From assembly GCA_003551785.1 (NCBI GenBank), contig PUNP01000105.1, forward strand, positions 1 to 14,939: a stretch of DNA of 14,939 nt. Direction: 5' to 3'. Of this stretch, positions 1-7,133 are shown one piece after another (the first letter of the stretch is position 1; each line of letters starts with the position of its first letter). The notes under the pieces were generated by a model. That model had not been told where the DNA came from. It saw only the letters and a program-made list of their open reading frames with translations, and did not search any database. Made by a program: the position numbers and the translations under genes. Source of the stretch: Candidatus Brocadiaceae bacterium (lineage in GTDB: Bacteria; Planctomycetota; Brocadiia; SM23-32).

Positions 1-359
1 ACTGCCTCAACGTGTGCCTTAACCTTTTCGTTAATCTTTTTGATATGTTCTGCGGTCATCATACAAGCAATAACGGTTCCGTCAGGCCATTCCCTTGCGG
101 TGCCCTCAACCTCACGGGTTACGCCAGTTAGTTTATTGTTAACCGTATCTTTGCCCGTGTAGGTAACAGTTTCGTAGTCGGCAGGGTTGTCAGAGTGGAA
201 CCTCTCGTCTTCACAGAGGACAGCCACACCAACTTCACCTGTAAGAACATCAGGGAACTTGGCGATATCAAGAACTGTTACCTCTACCGCATCAATTAAG
301 GTGACTCCGCTTGTCTTGGAGATAGGCGAATAGGCTATGGAATTAAGTAATTCTGTCAT
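1..359 (-). CDS. Tail-fibre/baseplate-type virion protein, N-terminal part (cut by window edge)
   Basis: The reading frame opens at the ATG complementary to 357-359 behind AGGGGGTGG and runs off the left edge, giving about 119 residues (MTELLNSIAYSPISKTSG...). The stretch LTGVTREVEGTAREWPDGT followed by VIACMMTAEHIKKIN resembles the short module at the N-terminus of many phage tail appendage proteins (typically N-x-L-T-G-V-x-R-G-x-E-G-T-A...G-T-x-V followed by a TA(xx)H helix). That resemblance is recalled family knowledge, not a search. It is the last gene seen of the leftward late operon and follows adaptor-type genes, so a tail/baseplate role fits. The C-terminus, which would carry receptor-binding or fibre domains, is outside the window. 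Confidence 0.7.
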   Translation of the reverse strand, partial: MTELLNSIAYSPISKTSGVTLIDAVEVTVLDIAKFPDVLTGEVGVAVLCEDERFHSDNPADYETVTYTGKDTVNNKLTGVTREVEGTAREWPDGTVIACMMTAEHIKKINEKVKAHVEA

Positions 360-371
360 CTATACCACCCC

Positions 372-758
372 CTAAGCTACAAACTCATCGGCTTTAACTT
401 CGTGTTCAATATTGGTGCGAACAAAAGCACCAGTAATATTTTCGGATACCGCCTTGCGGTGAATCTTGACTGCTGTAATATAGGCACCGTCTGGAACTGT
501 TAAAGGATCAGCATAAGACACGGGATTTCCTGCCCCGTCATCGAGTGCGTATTCGACAGTTACGGGAGGGTCGCCTGGGGTGTTGGTGCTGGCGATAGCA
601 ATGTTTTCATAGGTTAAGTTGGAATCATCGCTCTTAAGCCAAAGAATCACTTCATCAGTCAGCGTCTGCCCCGATACGACCGCTCCCTGAACCGTGTCCT
701 TATTCTCCGCTGTTATCTCTTGGAGTGCCGCTTCGTCATGATACAATCTTAAAGCCAT
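372..758 (-). CDS. Phage structural protein of unknown function, 128 aa
   Basis: ATG start with the excellent site GGAGGTGAG 4-5 nt upstream. That site lies inside the last codons of the preceding adaptor gene, so translation is probably coupled. The protein is acidic and rich in Thr, Val, Asp and Gly, with alternating hydrophobic residues in the middle (about residues 35-110) suggesting a beta-sandwich and no membrane segment or Cys. I recognise no catalytic motif. Its place between the head-tail adaptor and a tail-fibre-like gene suggests a virion component such as a connector, stopper or small appendage. This is inferred from gene order only. Confidence 0.75.
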   Translation of the reverse strand: MALRLYHDEAALQEITAENKDTVQGAVVSGQTLTDEVILWLKSDDSNLTYENIAIASTNTPGDPPVTVEYALDDGAGNPVSYADPLTVPDGAYITAVKIHRKAVSENITGAFVRTNIEHEVKADEFVA

Positions 759-763
759 TTAAC

Positions 764-1345
764 TCACCTCCATACTGCCGGTTTAATGTGACGTGCCCGG
801 TGCATACCTCTTTGTTTTGTAGTGTGCTTGTCAATTTCTGATTTTACACGATAGTATTTATTCCAGTAATTTTCTTCTAATTCTAATTCTTCGTCTTCCT
901 GTTGGTATTGAGCTATGAAATAGTATTTTAAGGCATGTACAAAACGCTCTGGAATGTCCGGTACATCTGCCAAAGACGTGATGGGGTTAGGGTACCGGTA
1001 ATACCATATTGTTACTTGATCTGGTAAAACTAATTCTTGAAACGTCATTTCTTTGCCAAAGTATTTATATCCTTTAGAAACATCATCATTTAAGTTAATT
1101 TTTGGTAATTCCCCATTTTTACTTGCTTTAACCATTATAAGTTCGTAAACATCGCCAGAGCTACTGTGAGTAGGCAACGCCACGGTGCGGTGTTCTTCTG
1201 TCAAATCAGCATAAGCTGTTGTTTCTAACCGCAAAACTTCTGCCAGGTCCATTAAACATTCATTAAAAGCTATAATAACATCTTCAAGCAAAAATGCTAA
1301 TCCAAGTCTGTCTTCAATTTGCTTTTTTAAATCTTCTACCGTCAT
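764..1345 (-). CDS. Head-tail adaptor (connector) protein, SU10-adaptor-like
   Basis: 193 residues. The first ~45 are helical (MTVEDLKKQIEDRLG... AFNECLMDLAEVL). A beta-rich middle (about 50-125) includes the pattern KGYKYFGKEMTFQ...TIWYYRYPNPI. A long C-terminal helical pair (about 128-180, VPERFVHALKYYFIAQYQQEDEE-type) ends in a basic tail. This helix/beta/long-helix layout, with 'IPERFVHALKYY' before a Glu-rich helix, is typical of phage adaptor proteins that dock beneath the portal in podovirus- and siphovirus-like particles. I base this on architecture, not a database match. The start is ATG behind GGGGGGTG. It lies downstream of the lysis genes, separated from the other head genes, which is unusual. 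Confidence 0.7.
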   Translation of the reverse strand: MTVEDLKKQIEDRLGLAFLLEDVIIAFNECLMDLAEVLRLETTAYADLTEEHRTVALPTHSSSGDVYELIMVKASKNGELPKINLNDDVSKGYKYFGKEMTFQELVLPDQVTIWYYRYPNPITSLADVPDIPERFVHALKYYFIAQYQQEDEELELEENYWNKYYRVKSEIDKHTTKQRGMHRARHIKPAVWR

Positions 1346-1349
1346 TTAA

Positions 1350-1748
1350 TTACACCCCCCAAGCCGCCTTACGAAAAGCGGGTGCTACTTCTTCGGCTCT
1401 TCCTAGCATATCGTTTTTTCTTTTACGTTCCATACTTTTTTCAAGTTCTTCATTTTGTTTATCTAGTTCTTGATATATTTTTCTTCCGTGACGTTTTAAA
1501 TCATATTTCTTAACGAAATCTTCACAACGTGCATCCAATTCTCTAAATGGAACATTTAAAGAAAGTGTGTCCCCCATATTTGCCAAAGAATGTATCTCAT
1601 ATCTTTTAGTTTTAATATTAAACACTACAAATAGATTACTATCTATAGTGCGTAAACGTTCTGGGATGCGATAAACATTAGTAAACACAGGGATTAAATG
1701 TATTTTACCTCGCAATCTGTCATTAACTTTATCTTTATACTGGTTCAC
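1350..1748 (-). CDS. Small phage protein of unknown function, probable virion-associated, about 132 aa
   Basis: The frame is open upstream to a TTG at 1787 (145 aa), but that codon has no ribosome binding site and would overlap the upstream holin gene. I prefer the GTG at 1746-1748, preceded by AGGGGG at 6-nt spacing, which starts 10 nt after the holin stop. The product begins MNQYKDKVNDRLRGKIHLIPVFTN and contains a compact segment RTIDSNLFVVFNIKTKRYEIHS (beta hairpin-like), then a Lys/Glu/Arg-rich C-terminal helix (about 80-125) that could form a coiled coil. No known catalytic motif is visible. The position just before the adaptor gene suggests a role in head or neck assembly, but this is inference. 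Confidence 0.7.
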   Translation of the reverse strand: MNQYKDKVNDRLRGKIHLIPVFTNVYRIPERLRTIDSNLFVVFNIKTKRYEIHSLANMGDTLSLNVPFRELDARCEDFVKKYDLKRHGRKIYQELDKQNEELEKSMERKRKNDMLGRAEEVAPAFRKAAWGV

Positions 1749-1758
1749 AATAATCCCC

Positions 1759-2100
1759 CTAACGTTGTTGATCGGTTTGTATACCAAAAAGTTGTTTTAT
1801 CTTTTCATTTACTTTTGCAATATATCTAATCAATACTGCCAACGCTGTAGGGTAAAAGATATAACTAAACGGTTCCCCTTGATATTCTGCAACTAATGAC
1901 AGAATTATCAAACCTAATACATATGGTAAAACATTTGTACCCAAAAATCGTGGTAATTCTTGCCATGAAAAATTACCCTGATGAACAGCTAAAATTATTC
2001 CAAAGATAGTGTCCACGAGAATTGCCAAAACGATAATCAACAGGACTTCAAAAACGGGTAAATTCAACACAAAATCTAGATTAAATTCTCCCAATGTCAT
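1759..2100 (-). CDS. Holin-type membrane protein, three predicted spans
   Basis: 113 residues from the ATG at 2098-2100. The nearby upstream ATG (2104-2106) sits only 1 nt from AAAGGAGG and is too close, while the second has about 7 nt spacing. Hydrophobic segments are at about residues 17-39, 54-71 and 79-95, followed by a basic tail (KVNEKIKQLFG). Size, three spans and a charged C-terminus fit the phage holin family found in Firmicutes (Phage_holin_4/toxin-secretion type), which permeabilises the host membrane at a set time so that endolysin reaches the wall. It closes a lysis cassette led by an XhlA-like protein and the endolysin. The holin call rests on topology and context. Confidence 0.75.
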   Translation of the reverse strand: MTLGEFNLDFVLNLPVFEVLLIIVLAILVDTIFGIILAVHQGNFSWQELPRFLGTNVLPYVLGLIILSLVAEYQGEPFSYIFYPTALAVLIRYIAKVNEKIKQLFGIQTDQQR

Positions 2101-2113
2101 TTTCATACCTCCT

Positions 2114-2449
2114 TTATATCGGTGGTTGATTTGAATCTACTCTCTGCCGTTGCCACTTTTCATATTGTTGATCGTCATAAACCGGGTCGTCTGGCCGGTA
2201 TTCAACAATCGGTTGTTCAGTCTGTTCCTTATGGCCTTTCCATTCTCTGATAGCACCCTGCCCAAAATAGCCACCAAGAATAATACTGATTAAGGGCACA
2301 TAGATTTGTATGATTTGATAATCCCTTTCCCCGAACAAAACATGGGTTGTAAAGATCAAAAACGGGATTATCACGGTCAAAGCCAAAATTTCCTGGAATT
2401 TAATCTGTATGCTTACTTTTAACTTTTTGGTTTTCTTGTCTTTTTTCAT
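2114..2449 (-). CDS. Small two-span membrane protein of the lysis cassette
   Basis: 111 residues with a strongly basic N-terminus (MKKDKKTKKLKVS), hydrophobic spans at about 20-39 and 46-66, then a polar, Gln/Asp/Arg-rich cytosolic-looking tail (about 70-111). It lies 3 nt after the endolysin stop and ends 13 nt before the holin start, so the three genes are tightly coupled. A two-span protein beside a holin could be an antiholin, a second holin, or a release accessory factor. The sequence does not decide which. Its ribosome binding site (AGAAGGG) is weaker than those of its neighbours, consistent with lower output, and lies within the last codons of the endolysin gene. Confidence 0.75.
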   Translation of the reverse strand: MKKDKKTKKLKVSIQIKFQEILALTVIIPFLIFTTHVLFGERDYQIIQIYVPLISIILGGYFGQGAIREWKGHKEQTEQPIVEYRPDDPVYDDQQYEKWQRQRVDSNQPPI

Positions 2450-2452
2450 AGG

Positions 2453-3748
2453 TTAACCCTTCTTCGCATGGTATCGTTTCAGCACAGTTGCTAAAGCCGC
2501 ATATGATACCGGATGGTTTGGATCGATCTGGCCTTTTTCATCGCCCTGCATAAACCCCTGCTGCACAGCCCAAATTAGGTATGACTCACCCCAATGTCCG
2601 TCAAAGCCCATTTCTTCTGCAATAGTACTGGGTGGGTCCAAATCTGGTGCTGATGCTTCAGTGTTTAGAATACCGTTCAAGTAATCCCTTACAATACTGT
2701 CTCCATAATCTAGGTTTGGTGCCCACTTAGCTCCTAATTCTTCCACGTACTTAACCGTTCCTGCCCACGATAAGGATTTAACAGTGTAATACCTACCGTG
2801 TGGGTGACCTATCGGTTCCAGTCCTGTATAAGCCGCCAAATGATTAAAATGTGCCCTTCCCCCATCTTCCGGTGTAGCAAAGCTCTCGTGAGCGTTTATG
2901 TCCTCGTTGGCCCCACCTGTCCTTACTTTTATACCTGCCCAGTTGTTCATTCCCGGAGAAACTACTCCACCATACCTGCCGAAGGCGGTTTCCTTCGCAC
3001 TCTGGGCATAGGCAACTTCTGGTCTTATGCCTATTGCTTGACCAATCTCCCAATAAGCCTGGGCAATATCCACAAACCTCTGGTGAGCGTTCCTACCCAT
3101 AGCCCACTTTTGGGCTTGACGAACTGTCGCCTGTGGTGCTCCCAGGATCGGGGTGCCTTTTTCAGTTTTGGGGCTTGGCACTTCTATCTGCAGGTTTAGT
3201 GCCAGAACAATACCTTGTTGCATGGCTTCTATTAACTGCTCCTTGAAGGAGTCCTTTTTTAATAACCCAGCATCGGTGTGGTTGGTTAGAAAACCCTGCT
3301 CTACCAAAACTGCTGTCATATTTGTCTGTCTTAATACCTGAAAATTGGCTGTTTTCCTACCACGATTGGGTCTTCCTGCATCAGTCCACACTTTAGCATT
3401 AGGTACATGAATTATATTTCGGCGTTGGACAGTTACTTGTGGTGCTGTGGGATAAATAAAATCTTCATAGCCTGCGGCGTTTGACCCGTGGGCATTGGCA
3501 TGAATAGAATAATAAAGGTCGGCATCTGCCCTGTTAGCCATGTAAGCCCGTTCCTGCCGGTCAATCTCTGCCCGTTCATCCAGCCGGTAATCGCCAGTTC
3601 TGGTTAAGATTACTTTTGTGTCATAGTTTTTTAACTTTTCCGCCAAGCCAAGTGCCAGTTCCAAGTTAACGTGCTTTTCCAAGAGACCGTTGCCGGTAGC
3701 CCCTGAATCTGCTCCACCATGCCCGGGGTCAATCACAATAGTTTTCAT
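2453..3748 (-). CDS. Bifunctional endolysin: N-acetylmuramoyl-L-alanine amidase plus glucosaminidase, SLH-like tail
   Basis: 431 residues with three parts. Residues 1-187 are an Amidase_3 zinc amidase: the VIDPGHGG opening, with likely zinc ligands His10, Glu24 and His83 (SIHAN) and catalytic Glu150 (VEQGF). It cleaves the bond between MurNAc and L-Ala of the stem peptide. Residues about 210-365 resemble a glucosaminidase (GH73-like) domain, with Glu253 in AQSAKETAFGRYGG as candidate acid catalyst, which would cut the glycan strand. Residues about 380-431 (GFDGHWGESYLIWAVQQGFM...PVSYAALATVLKRY) match a single S-layer-homology repeat that may anchor the enzyme to secondary wall polymer. There is no signal peptide, so release depends on the neighbouring holins. 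The ATG follows GGTGGTGAG. Confidence 0.93.
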   Translation of the reverse strand: MKTIVIDPGHGGADSGATGNGLLEKHVNLELALGLAEKLKNYDTKVILTRTGDYRLDERAEIDRQERAYMANRADADLYYSIHANAHGSNAAGYEDFIYPTAPQVTVQRRNIIHVPNAKVWTDAGRPNRGRKTANFQVLRQTNMTAVLVEQGFLTNHTDAGLLKKDSFKEQLIEAMQQGIVLALNLQIEVPSPKTEKGTPILGAPQATVRQAQKWAMGRNAHQRFVDIAQAYWEIGQAIGIRPEVAYAQSAKETAFGRYGGVVSPGMNNWAGIKVRTGGANEDINAHESFATPEDGGRAHFNHLAAYTGLEPIGHPHGRYYTVKSLSWAGTVKYVEELGAKWAPNLDYGDSIVRDYLNGILNTEASAPDLDPPSTIAEEMGFDGHWGESYLIWAVQQGFMQGDEKGQIDPNHPVSYAALATVLKRYHAKKG

Positions 3749-3752
3749 GGTC

Positions 3753-3860
3753 TCACCACCATTTCAACAGTGTGTTAATGATAAAGGATAAACCAAGCCC
3801 TGCAATAAACAACACTAACACCCAAGCCCACATGGGAATTGTTACCATTTCAGATAGCAA
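3753..3860 (-). CDS. 35-residue single-span membrane peptide in lysis cassette
   Basis: A very short gene. TTG start at 3858-3860 behind AGAGGTAGGT (about 5-8 nt spacing), stop TGA at 3753-3755, four bases before the endolysin ATG. The product is LLSEMVTIPMWAWVLVLFIA followed by GLGLSFIINTLLKWW: one hydrophobic span of about 22 residues (8-29) flanked by Trp residues, with a Lys-Trp-Trp end typical of an interfacial anchor. The position between the XhlA-like gene and endolysin suggests a holin, pinholin-like or accessory lysis peptide. The coding call is supported by the ribosome binding site, the tight spacing and the intact membrane helix. Function is inference. Confidence 0.65.
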   Translation of the reverse strand: MLSEMVTIPMWAWVLVLFIAGLGLSFIINTLLKWW

Positions 3861-3889
3861 AGTTACCTACCTCTTTTATCATTAATGCT

Positions 3890-4168
3890 TTATATAGGGC
3901 CAAGACCGGCTACTAAAAGGATTACCAGGTTTAACATACCAACAAAAAGAGTAGCTATTATGCTTGTGAAAATCCAGTTGACTCTTTTCTCCAATATTGC
4001 CAACCTCCTATCCTGCTCTTTCTGTCCCTTTTGTATGTTTGCTATGTCATTTTTGTTGATAACCCCTTCTATGGTCTGGCCTTTCGGCATAACTTCCCCG
4101 TTCTTGATTGCCTCTTCCATCTCTTTACGTGTTACGTATGAGTTGTTTTTTTCACCTCCGGTAGTCAC
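3890..4168 (-). CDS. XhlA-like lysis protein (coiled coil plus C-terminal membrane span)
   Basis: 92 residues: a charged N-terminal region, a heptad-like helix at about 40-62 (NKNDIANIQKGQKEQDRRLA), then one hydrophobic span at about 65-88. The pattern RRLAILEKRVNWIFTSII next to a C-terminal span is characteristic of the haemolysin XhlA family, which in Bacillus phage PBSX works with a small holin (XhlB) to promote lysis. GTG start at 4166-4168. The only upstream purine run is GGGGGG with about 5 nt spacing, and it could be masked by a hairpin (see 4174-4214). First gene of the lysis cassette, followed by the 35-residue membrane peptide. Confidence 0.8.
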   Translation of the reverse strand: MTTGGEKNNSYVTRKEMEEAIKNGEVMPKGQTIEGVINKNDIANIQKGQKEQDRRLAILEKRVNWIFTSIIATLFVGMLNLVILLVAGLGPI

Positions 4169-4173
4169 GGAAG

Positions 4174-4214
4174 CCCCCCTTTGCTACTTCGCTTAGGGGG
4201 AGTCTCCTCCCCCC
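4174..4214 (-). promoter_or_regulatory. Two competing G/C stems at the entry to the lysis cassette
   Basis: Read on the minus strand, a C5 tract (complement of 4196-4200) can pair with an upstream G-tract to form GGGGGAG-GAGA-CTCCCCC (7 bp, complement of 4196-4213), or with the downstream G6 tract (complement of 4174-4179) that acts as the only Shine-Dalgarno for the XhlA-like GTG start. The two pairings are mutually exclusive. There is no T-run after the first stem, so it is not a simple intrinsic terminator. A translational on/off control of the lysis genes is plausible but only inferred from complementarity. Confidence 0.4.
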
Positions 4215-4218
4215 ACAA

Positions 4219-4626
4219 TTATATACCAATAGCGATAAGTCTTACCGTTGCTGTCAGGGAAGTCCCATTTGTTTTTTCTGCCCCGGCAACTCTAATTGCT
4301 GCTGCTGTACCACTCCCGGAAACCCCGATAGACGAAACACCCGTTCTAATGAGCGTGTTATCGGTTCCTGCTGCTCCGGCAGAACCGGACGCTGCCACGT
4401 TAGTGGGGGTATAAGCCTTGAGCTTATTATTGTCATGATCGTACTCGAAAATATAACCCGCCGCCGGAGCCGGAACAACAACATAAAGCGTACCCGTGCC
4501 CAGTTTGGCAGGAGTTATCTCTATCCCGCCAGTGGTATACGACTCCGACACAATGTCTACTTCCACCACATTCATCCTTGCGTTGCCCAACTTGGCTCTA
4601 TTTTTTAAGGTTGTCGTTACTGCCAA
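4219..4626 (-). CDS. Small Gly/Ala/Thr-rich virion protein, probable capsid decoration protein
   Basis: 135 residues, TTG start (4624-4626) preceded by GGAGGTGC at about 9 nt, ending in RLIAIGI. The protein is beta-rich with Gly, Ala, Thr, Ser and Val alternation (e.g. GTGTLYVVVPAPAAGYIFEYD; SGSAGAAGTDN), no Cys and no membrane span. A small beta protein directly after the major capsid gene is the usual place for a capsid decoration or head-stabilising protein, and I assign it on that basis. It is separated from the capsid gene by a hairpin terminator, which would lower its expression relative to capsid unless it has its own promoter. None was evident. Confidence 0.65.
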   Translation of the reverse strand: MAVTTTLKNRAKLGNARMNVVEVDIVSESYTTGGIEITPAKLGTGTLYVVVPAPAAGYIFEYDHDNNKLKAYTPTNVAASGSAGAAGTDNTLIRTGVSSIGVSGSGTAAAIRVAGAEKTNGTSLTATVRLIAIGI

Positions 4627-4640
4627 ATTAATGCACCTCC

Positions 4641-4680
4641 AGTAAAATAAAGTAAGGGGCCAAGAAATGGCCCCCTCTTT
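4641..4680 (-). terminator. Intrinsic terminator after the major capsid gene (minus strand)
   Basis: On the minus strand, GGGGCC-(7 nt)-GGCCCC (complement of 4656-4674) is followed by TTACTTTATTTT. The 6-bp all-GC stem plus a U-rich but interrupted tail suggests partial termination, which would favour capsid over downstream genes. Confidence 0.65.
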
Positions 4681-5870
4681 TAATGCTCTGTGATACCATA
4701 AAGCTCAACCTGGCCACGTGGGAGGTCGCAACCAAGATCACAATACTTAACCAAGGTAGCTTCCCAAGCAGCTTTATCAGTAATACGTGCTAACATTGCC
4801 CCGTCTTTATCCAACCAATCCCAATCTTCCACTTGGTACATTGCCCAGTTATCCATATCCAGACAGTACAATTTCCCTGGCTTGATGTACTTATCTGCTA
4901 CCATGGGAGTACCATTGTAAGAAAGAACTTTCCAACCGCCCTTCAAATCCATGGTGTTAACGTGCTGTTTCATGGCAGTTTGAAGGTTTTGGTATGCCCT
5001 TCTTACACCGTGAGAAGTAATCATGAAATTGGTTTTAGCGCCGGATTTAAGCTCTGCGGTATCAATGGCTTTTTGAATTTCAGTTTCAGAAATTTCACCA
5101 TTGACGTTTTCACGTGTAGCTTTAAACCAGGAATGCTCGGTTCTATCAATTTCATAAATTGTATTGGTTTGGTTAAACACAGCTTCAACACCGGTCATTT
5201 CTTTATCATAGTTACCTGCAACCACCACAATATCGGTATCTACAGTTGATGGGTCTGAATCAGCCGCCATCTTAAACTGTGTTTCGTTAACCACTTCCAA
5301 TATTTCTTTCTCTTCCACACCTGCACTACGTTGAGTACCACCGGCCTGAAGAATATCCACAAGCATACCTTCAGCAAGGTACATTGTAGTGTCCACGTTT
5401 ACGGTTACAACGTTAGTGGCATAGGCTTCTTGGGTAGAAACTGTTGCGAGTACACCCACGCCATCACCAAGCACCTGACGGGAAAGGTCGAGCTTGGCAT
5501 CAGTTTCACAATCCTCAATCTCTTGCTGAAGCAATCTGGCAAAAGACCCAATATTGGACCGGGAAACTGCAATAGTTTTATCAGTAATTTTAAAACGAGA
5601 AAAGATGTTCTTTGTTTCCCACTTGGCTTGTTTTGTTTTACGGCTGTTAGCTTTTGGTAAAGTACCATCGTCATCACGGTTTCCAATACCACCAACTCTA
5701 CCGTAACGCAAAGCCATAACTATTTTATCACCTTCGACACCATGTGAGGTCTTTTCCAATTGAGCTAGAAAAGCACTAGCTTGTTCATTAAGTTGATAAC
5801 GTAAACCATCTAAATACCATAGTTTGAGTGCTTCTCTAACATGATCAAGACCAAGGTTAAGAGTAGCCAT
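4680..5870 (-). CDS. Major capsid protein, HK97-like fold
   Basis: 396 residues. It opens with a helical segment (MATLNLGLDHVREALKLWYL) and continues through DRTEHSWFKATRENVNGE, a helix with EIQKAIDTAELKSGAKTNFM, ITSHGVRRAYQ and a C-terminal strand ending VELYGITEH. The layout (N-arm, mixed alpha/beta peripheral domain, 'nominate a monomer to a test of residues TSHGVRRAYQNL', and GGWKVLSYNGTPMVAD loop) is typical of HK97-fold phage capsid proteins in the phage_capsid/SU10-like group. It is directly downstream of the scaffold gene and upstream of a decoration-like gene. ATG start behind AAGGAGGCAAATATAA. No protease gene is seen beside it, so head maturation may rely on an unidentified protease or none. 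Confidence 0.88.
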   Translation of the reverse strand: MATLNLGLDHVREALKLWYLDGLRYQLNEQASAFLAQLEKTSHGVEGDKIVMALRYGRVGGIGNRDDDGTLPKANSRKTKQAKWETKNIFSRFKITDKTIAVSRSNIGSFARLLQQEIEDCETDAKLDLSRQVLGDGVGVLATVSTQEAYATNVVTVNVDTTMYLAEGMLVDILQAGGTQRSAGVEEKEILEVVNETQFKMAADSDPSTVDTDIVVVAGNYDKEMTGVEAVFNQTNTIYEIDRTEHSWFKATRENVNGEISETEIQKAIDTAELKSGAKTNFMITSHGVRRAYQNLQTAMKQHVNTMDLKGGWKVLSYNGTPMVADKYIKPGKLYCLDMDNWAMYQVEDWDWLDKDGAMLARITDKAAWEATLVKYCDLGCDLPRGQVELYGITEH

Positions 5871-5887
5871 TTATATTTGCCTCCTTT

Positions 5888-6979
5888 TTAAGATGTACCA
5901 CCAAACTTTCCTCTAAGATATCCCATGAATTGTCTAGTGGCATCTTTCGTATTCCTTACTGGTTCTGATGGAGCTGTAGGAGAAGTGCCCCCGGGTTGAT
6001 TTCCCATAACTTGAGGGGGCTGTTGTTGCTGAACTTGCTGTAAATACTCATTAATCACTTGTTTCTTAATTTCAGGGTCAATGTTCTGTTGCTGCGGTTG
6101 CTGTTGTGGTTGCTGTTGTGGCTGTTGTGGCTGTTGTGGCTGTTGCTCTTGTTGTGGCGGTGGTTGCTGCTGTTGTTTTTGTAAAGACCTAGTTTTGGCC
6201 ATACTGTACGCTACTTCTACAGCATTTGGCAATCTAACGAGATAATCCCCCTGTTCTTTAATTACTTCTTCCATTTCGGGTTTCAATTCTTCAAAATCCG
6301 AGTACCTGTTAGCAGTTTCTTTAACTTGCCTGTCCCAATATTTTGCACTTTGTTCTTCCTGAACCACCCTGCTCACGGGTTCTATGTGCCTTTTAACAGT
6401 AGGTTCTAGAATCTCTGTAATAGCCTGTTGAGGGTTTTCATAGAATTTCTCAAGCCAAGCGTCATTTTGTTCTTTAATTTGTTCTGGTGTCAATTCAGGT
6501 TGTTGAGGGGCTTGTCTAGCTTGTTGTGCTTGCTGTTGAATATACCCCATCAAACTTTGCGTTTGCTGTTGCATTTGGTTAAACTGCTCACGCATTTGAG
6601 AAAATTCTTGCCCGTATTCATGAAGCCTTTTTTGAGATTCTTGATAACCTTGTTCCAATTCTTCAGGAGTTTTATATTTATCTGCGTATAATTTGTCTGC
6701 TTGTTGTGGTGGCTCTTGTGGTGGCTCTTGTGGTGGCTCTTCGCCACCCTCTTGTGGTTCAGCAGGGGTGCCTTCATCGGGTGTACCAGGCTCCACTAGT
6801 TTCTCGCCTTCTTCTCCTTCTGTCATTTCCAAGAAGAAGTCCTCTAAAGTTTGTTGTTTTTCCGGTTCCTGCGCCGGTGGTGCTTCTACCGGGTGTGCAG
6901 ATCCCCCAGATTGACTACCTTCCTCAGCAAAAAGCTGTAAATTCATGGCTGGCCTCTGGTTGAGGGTATCAGCTTTCAT
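5888..6979 (-). CDS. Prohead scaffolding protein, Gln/Pro-rich
   Basis: 363 residues. ATG start behind GGAGGTTTGATTT. Near the N-terminus is MNLQLFAEEG (residues 12-21), a sequence seen at the start of many scaffold or capsid proteins of Gram-positive phages. The rest is highly acidic and Gln-rich: Pro/Glu linkers (about 25-95), long helix-prone stretches (about 100-240), and a Gln/Pro low-complexity tract (about 265-330, PQQ/QQP repeats). It is next to the major capsid gene, as expected for an internal scaffold. Scaffolds template procapsid assembly and leave or are degraded before DNA entry. The low-complexity tract is unusual in length and may vary between relatives by slippage. Confidence 0.85.
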   Translation of the reverse strand: MKADTLNQRPAMNLQLFAEEGSQSGGSAHPVEAPPAQEPEKQQTLEDFFLEMTEGEEGEKLVEPGTPDEGTPAEPQEGGEEPPQEPPQEPPQQADKLYADKYKTPEELEQGYQESQKRLHEYGQEFSQMREQFNQMQQQTQSLMGYIQQQAQQARQAPQQPELTPEQIKEQNDAWLEKFYENPQQAITEILEPTVKRHIEPVSRVVQEEQSAKYWDRQVKETANRYSDFEELKPEMEEVIKEQGDYLVRLPNAVEVAYSMAKTRSLQKQQQQPPPQQEQQPQQPQQPQQQPQQQPQQQNIDPEIKKQVINEYLQQVQQQQPPQVMGNQPGGTSPTAPSEPVRNTKDATRQFMGYLRGKFGGTS

Positions 6980-6995
6980 AAATCAAACCTCCAAT

Positions 6996-7133
6996 TTATT
7001 TTTTCTTATGTTTAAAATATTCAACCTGTTGTAAGCGTTTATTGGCTTCCTTTTTTGTCTTGTAAGGACCCCCCAGGTTCTTGCCTTTTTCACTTTTAAC
7101 TTTGTAACCTTGGGAGGTCTTTTTTACTGTCAT
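6996..7133 (-). CDS. 45-residue basic phage protein, starts on the portal stop
   Basis: ATG at 7131-7133 overlaps the portal stop in the arrangement ATGA, and GGAGGTGAG precedes it at 4-6 nt, so it is translationally coupled to portal. The product MTVKKTSQGYKVKSEKGKNL is followed by GGPYKTKKEANKRLQQVEYF and a HKKK end. It is strongly basic with a short beta hairpin (GYKVKSEKGKNLGGPY) and a C-terminal helix. Small proteins of this type (K-T-x-x-G-Y-K-V-x-S-E-x-G-K) recur in phage head modules and carry no catalytic residues. A DNA- or scaffold-binding role is possible but unproven. Confidence 0.8.
   Translation of the reverse strand: MTVKKTSQGYKVKSEKGKNLGGPYKTKKEANKRLQQVEYFKHKKK

Noticed and set aside
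1749..1787. Extended N-terminus (TTG at 1787) for the gene before the adaptor
   Set aside because: No ribosome binding site and overlap with the holin gene; the GTG at 1748 has AGGGGG in front.
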